Source of the DNA: Eubacterium pyruvativorans
Lineage (GTDB): Bacteria; Bacillota; Clostridia; Peptostreptococcales; Anaerovoracaceae
Reading direction: 5' to 3'
Assembly (NCBI RefSeq): GCF_900102225.1
Contig: NZ_FNBF01000008.1
Span: forward strand, 28,076-92,075
DNA: 64,000 nt
Shown here piece by piece: positions 61,501 through 64,000 of the stretch (position 1 is the first letter of the stretch; each line of letters begins with the position of its first letter). Made by a program: the position numbers and the translations under genes. Below the pieces are notes generated by a model, which worked only from the letters and a program-made list of their open reading frames with translations, was not told the DNA's origin and ran no database searches.

Positions 61501-62104
61501 TGGCAACCAGTGGAATGCCCAGCTCCTTCGACAGCCGGATCTGATCCGGCAGGATCCGGGCTTCCTCCTCCAGCCCCTGGTTCTGTATTTCCAGATAGAA
61601 ATCCTCCCCGAAGATGTCCCGAAGTTCTGCGGCTTCCCGCTTCGCCCCGTCATAATCCCGGTTCAGAAGGCAGCTCTGCACCCGCCCGGCCAGGCAGGCC
61701 GACAGACAGATGATCCCCTCGTGATACTCCCTGAGGACTTCCTTGTCGATTCTCGGCTTGTAGTAGTATCCTTCGATAAACCCCAGGGACACGATCTTCG
61801 CCAGGTTATGGTATCCGGCATTGTTCTTCGCCAGCAGCACCAGGTGCCCCCGGGGCCGGTCTTTCTCCGGATCCTTGTCCCGCATTCCCCGGGCGGCGGT
61901 ATAAACCTCGCAGCCGATGATCGGGCGGATTCCCTGTTTCTTACATTCCTTGTAGAAATTGATAACGCCGAACATCACTCCGTGATCGGTGATGGCCAGA
62001 GAATCCATTCCCAGTTCCTTCGCCCGCTTCACAACCCGGTCGATCCGGGCCATGCCGTCCAGAAGACTGTATTCCGTATGTAGATGAAGGTGTGTGAATG
62101 CCAT
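58508..62104 (-). CDS. dnaE: DNA polymerase III alpha subunit DnaE
   Basis: A 1198-residue replicative polymerase of the DnaE type. The N-terminal PHP domain shows 'HLHTEYSLLDG' and 'ITDHGVMFG'. The polymerase active site holds 'GRGSAAGSLVAYCL' and 'PDIDVDFCIERRG'. A helix-hairpin-helix and a C-terminal OB domain ('MVVMAGMITG'-like, here 'MTVVMAGMITGKKNL') follow. Two hydrophilic Gly/Ser/Asp-rich insertions flank the OB domain. The ATG at 62104 starts the conserved domain; an upstream TTG lacks support. PolC, the second clostridial replicase, is not in the window. Confidence 0.96.
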   Translation of the reverse strand: MAFTHLHLHTEYSLLDGMARIDRVVKRAKELGMDSLAITDHGVMFGVINFYKECKKQGIRPIIGCEVYTAARGMRDKDPEKDRPRGHLVLLAKNNAGYHNLAKIVSLGFIEGYYYKPRIDKEVLREYHEGIICLSACLAGRVQSCLLNRDYDGAKREAAELRDIFGEDFYLEIQNQGLEEEARILPDQIRLSKELGIPLVATNDVHYVEQQDAVAHDVLLAVQTATSIHDPKRMRYATDQFYLKSEEEMRELFRNYPEALENTQKIAQQCNVEFTFGQYHLPEFIPPEGFTNEEYLRSLCREGLADRYEEVTQELRDRLEYELGVIVSMGYVEYFLIVWDFINFAKNSGIVVGPGRGSAAGSLVAYCLRITDIDPIRNQLIFERFLNPERVSMPDIDVDFCIERRGEVIEYVKRKYGRDNVSQIITFGTLKAKAVVRDVGRALDVSYADTDKIAKAIPFDLHMTLDKALEVSPELRQMYDGDDRVKKVIDISRQLEGMPRHASTHAAGVVISRKPVMEYVPLYATDKGVATQFDMTTIEELGLLKMDFLGLRNLTVIRDALELIRKDYGKTIDLTKLTYDDPEVYRMISDGETDGVFQLESGGMTAFMKALRPGCFEDIVAGISLYRPGPMDSIPRYIENKKNPEKIQYVTPELAHILDVTYGCLVYQEQVMQIVRDLAGYSYGRSDLVRRAMSKKKQSVMLEEKEYFIHGKVGADGTVEIPGCVRNGISEEAAEQIFADMETFAQYAFNKSHAAAYAVLAYQTAWLKRHYTVEFMAALLSSEMGNTRQIARYIRTCSAFHIDVLPPSVNESEKKFTVSNGKIRFGLLGVKNVGENAIENIIESREKKGLPEDIFQFIDNIDVGIVNRKAVESLIRAGALDCLNENRAAHLAVYEGLMEAAQNDARRNVAGQISLFQLNSDDMNSGDTSSELPRVKNFDKKMLLALEKEMLGVYITGHPLDAYADRLGQVATVTSAELEVSEGEQPEDGSVSEGGYTGGADRNGRIRDGMTVVMAGMITGKKNLITKNSKMMAFVDLEDLYGTSEVIVFPNVYERYQDDIFEDNVVAIRGKLNFKEGEAPKLLADAVAGLDSPEADQMKDGFRRGRRNPDDPAGSGVRPDLREADLVKIRIPRNVNEKQMIAILTTVFADHPGDTPVMIYRQNGTVMKTGPGKGVSPSRELKRVLTEMAGRDNVKINV

Positions 62105-62194
62105 CCGCTCCGCTGCCTTTCCGTGCAATCTGTTATCCGGCCTTCCGGTTCCGGGATGTCCGGCCGGAAGACCGGCTGTAAAGTTATTTTTTGT

Positions 62195-63880
62195 CTATTT
62201 CTCTGCTTCCGCCAGACGGGCCTCGATGCGGCGCTTCGTCATTTCCTCGCCCATGATCTGCTGAATCGTCCAGACATCCGGGGACTGGGCCCGGCCCATC
62301 AGTGCGATTCGGATCACCGTGCTGACATGACCCACATGGCCCTTGTACTCTTCCGGATGCTTCTTGAAATCCTTCGGCTTCGCCGCATAGCCCAGGTCCA
62401 CCGCAATCTGCCGGATCTTCTCGAACCAGGTGCCGTTGTCGTCGGCGTGATCATACGTCTCCAGGTAAGACCGGAGGATCTTCGGAATATCCTCCGCCGG
62501 CACTTCCTGAGGCATCTCATCCTCCACACGGAACAGATCATCGAAGAAATAGCTGACAAAGTCAATAATCTGACGGGCGTAGATCAGATCCTTCCGCGGC
62601 TTCCGGTCCGTTCTGCCCAGATCCAGGATCTTCAGCATGTAATCCCGGTCTTCGAACAGCCCGTTATACTCCGGAGCGAATTCCCGGGCCCAGTCCTTCA
62701 GGAAGTCATACAGCTCCGCTGCCGGGATGCGCAGCAGCACATCCTTGGAGATGTCGTTCAGCTTGTTCAGATCGAACAGTGCGCCGGAATTACTCATTTT
62801 CTCGGTAGTGAACTCGAAATCATCCACCGGTGCGTCCGGATGCGCCGCCCGCCATTCCTCATAATTGGAGTTCAGGATGGTGAGCAGGTATTCCCGCACC
62901 GCCGCCGGATGATAGCCCTGGTCTCTGTAATAGGTCAGGGACAGTTCCGGATCCTTACGCTTGGACAGCTTCCGCTTCTTTCCGGTCTCCTCGTCGATTT
63001 TCATGAGCTGGGCCGTATGGCAGTAGACCGGCATCTCCCAGCCCATCTTCTCGAACAGCTCCACATGGATCGGCAGGGACGGGAGCCACTCGGCACCCCG
63101 GACCACATGGGTGGTGCGCATGAGGTGATCATCCACCACATGGGCAAAATGATACGTCGGGATGCCGGTCTGCTTCAGGATAACGGTATCCATGAAATTC
63201 TCCGGCATATCCAGGGTGCCCCGGATTGCATCCTTCACCTGAACCCGCTTCCCGGTGGTCTTCCCGTTTTCGTCTTCCTGAGGCGGCTGGCCGTCGGAAC
63301 GGAGACGGATGACGTAAGGTTTTCCGGCATCCAGTGCTTCCTGTACCTGCTCCAGCGTCCAGTCCCGGCAGAGGGCATACTCGCCGTAGATCCCCGGATT
63401 CAGTTTCTCTGCTTCCTGCTTCTCCCGGATTTCAGCGATTTCCTCTTCTGTCAGGAAACACGGATAAGCCTTTCCTTCGGAAACCAGTTTCTTGGCAAAA
63501 CACTGGTAGATCGGCCCTCGCATGCTCTGGGTGTAGCTGCCGTAGTCCCCGATGTCATCCCCCAGTGACGCCCCTTCGTCGAAATGAATCCCGAAGAAAC
63601 TCAGAGATTTCAGAATGACATCCACAGCCCCCTCCACGTAGCGCTTGTCATCCGTGTCCTCGATACGAAGATAGAACACGCCGCCGCTCTGGTGCGCCAG
63701 ACGTTCATCCACGAAAGCGCCGTAGAGGTTGCCCAGATGCATGAATCCCGTCGGGCTCGGTCCCAGACGGGTGACCTTCGCGCCTTCCGGCAGATCGCGC
63801 GGCGGATACATGGCCTCGTAGTCCGCCGGGGTCTTGGTGATCTCCGGGAAAAGTATGTCTGCAAGTTTGTTATAATCCAT
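62195..63880 (-). CDS. gltX: Glutamyl-tRNA synthetase
   Basis: A 561-residue class I aminoacyl-tRNA synthetase. The HIGH-like motif is in 'LGPSPTGFMHLGNLYGAF' and the KMSKS-like motif is 'KRKLSKRKD'. 'RIEDTDDKRYVEGA' and 'HVVRGAEWLPSLPIH' are GluRS signatures. The C-terminal ~200 residues form the anticodon-binding domain. An alternative ATG at 63901 has an equally good GGAGG 8 bases upstream, so the protein may be seven residues longer. The discriminating or non-discriminating class is not decided here. Confidence 0.94.
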   Translation of the reverse strand: MDYNKLADILFPEITKTPADYEAMYPPRDLPEGAKVTRLGPSPTGFMHLGNLYGAFVDERLAHQSGGVFYLRIEDTDDKRYVEGAVDVILKSLSFFGIHFDEGASLGDDIGDYGSYTQSMRGPIYQCFAKKLVSEGKAYPCFLTEEEIAEIREKQEAEKLNPGIYGEYALCRDWTLEQVQEALDAGKPYVIRLRSDGQPPQEDENGKTTGKRVQVKDAIRGTLDMPENFMDTVILKQTGIPTYHFAHVVDDHLMRTTHVVRGAEWLPSLPIHVELFEKMGWEMPVYCHTAQLMKIDEETGKKRKLSKRKDPELSLTYYRDQGYHPAAVREYLLTILNSNYEEWRAAHPDAPVDDFEFTTEKMSNSGALFDLNKLNDISKDVLLRIPAAELYDFLKDWAREFAPEYNGLFEDRDYMLKILDLGRTDRKPRKDLIYARQIIDFVSYFFDDLFRVEDEMPQEVPAEDIPKILRSYLETYDHADDNGTWFEKIRQIAVDLGYAAKPKDFKKHPEEYKGHVGHVSTVIRIALMGRAQSPDVWTIQQIMGEEMTKRRIEARLAEAEK

Positions 63881-64000
63881 TGTTTTCGGTTCCTCCTTCA
63901 TCTGTTTCTCCTCCGGCTCGCCCTCTCGGGCGTCCCTCGCCGGGGCTCCCCCAACGGCTCCCGCTTCGCTTCGCTCGCGGATTGCCGGGTCACAACTCCG

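Overview
The window looks like chromosomal DNA of an anaerobic, Gram-positive, fairly GC-rich member of the Clostridia (Bacillota). The evidence is the strong AGGAGG-type ribosome binding sites, a T-box riboswitch, a two-gene (split) transketolase, AddA, a YerC-type TrpR relative, a clostridial-style selenium cluster (tRNA-Sec, selA, selB, a LysR regulator, a class-V aminotransferase, yedF, a DUF3343 gene and selD), AdhE, and a hexameric-type glutamate dehydrogenase. I cannot fix the family. I see no phage, insertion sequence, CRISPR array or rRNA; most of the window is housekeeping chromosome.

Layout. 0.5-5 kb: an alanine/sodium symporter and nadE on the minus strand, then a tRNA-Trp-type T-box leader driving a TrpB2-type tryptophan synthase beta chain on the plus strand. 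5-7.4 kb: one continuous gene fusing a MetA homoserine acyltransferase to an aspartokinase. 7.4-8.2 kb: a non-coding island of hairpin repeats. 8.2-17.3 kb, all minus: an SDR oxidoreductase, sbcC/sbcD, a GIY-YIG protein, two G3E (COG0523) GTPases, one with a large His-rich loop, recX, a phosphopantetheinyl transferase and yerC. 17.4-24.2 kb, minus: an ftsE-ftsX-LytM peptidase-recJ-S41 protease run, preceded by a ParA-like protein with no P-loop lysine. 24.2-24.95 kb: a minisatellite and a second large hairpin-repeat island. 24.95-29.6 kb: split transketolase, then an mgtE-small membrane protein-nnrD unit. 29.9-32.3 kb, plus: gdhA and a patatin-like hydrolase. 32.4-37.6 kb: addA divergent from gpmI. 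37.7-46.9 kb: an SseB-macro fusion and the selenium cluster, with selD divergent. 47-50.8 kb: adhE followed by a shortened AdhE-like pseudoenzyme. 51-57 kb: two flavoproteins, an MFS exporter overlapping dinB, and a flavodoxin. 57.5-63.9 kb: pfkA, dnaE and gltX.

How the genes fit together. gdhA, adhE, pfkA, gpmI, transketolase and the amino-acid symporter suggest mixed sugar and amino-acid fermentation. The selenium cluster supplies Sec machinery, and its own selD is a selenoprotein: an in-frame UGA sits at the catalytic position and is followed by a SECIS-like hairpin. A gene caller that treats UGA as stop would truncate selD to about position 45959.

Most worth following up: (1) the MetA-aspartokinase fusion, which puts a committed methionine enzyme and the first enzyme of the aspartate pathway in one polypeptide; (2) the AdhE-derived pseudoenzyme that has lost every metal ligand yet stays open and sits directly behind adhE; (3) a family of about a dozen GTGCG(A/G)AA...TTYCGCAC hairpins with compensatory arm changes, confined to three intergenic islands; (4) the SseB-macro fusion attached to the selenium operon. 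Assignments rest on reading motifs and context; no database search was run.
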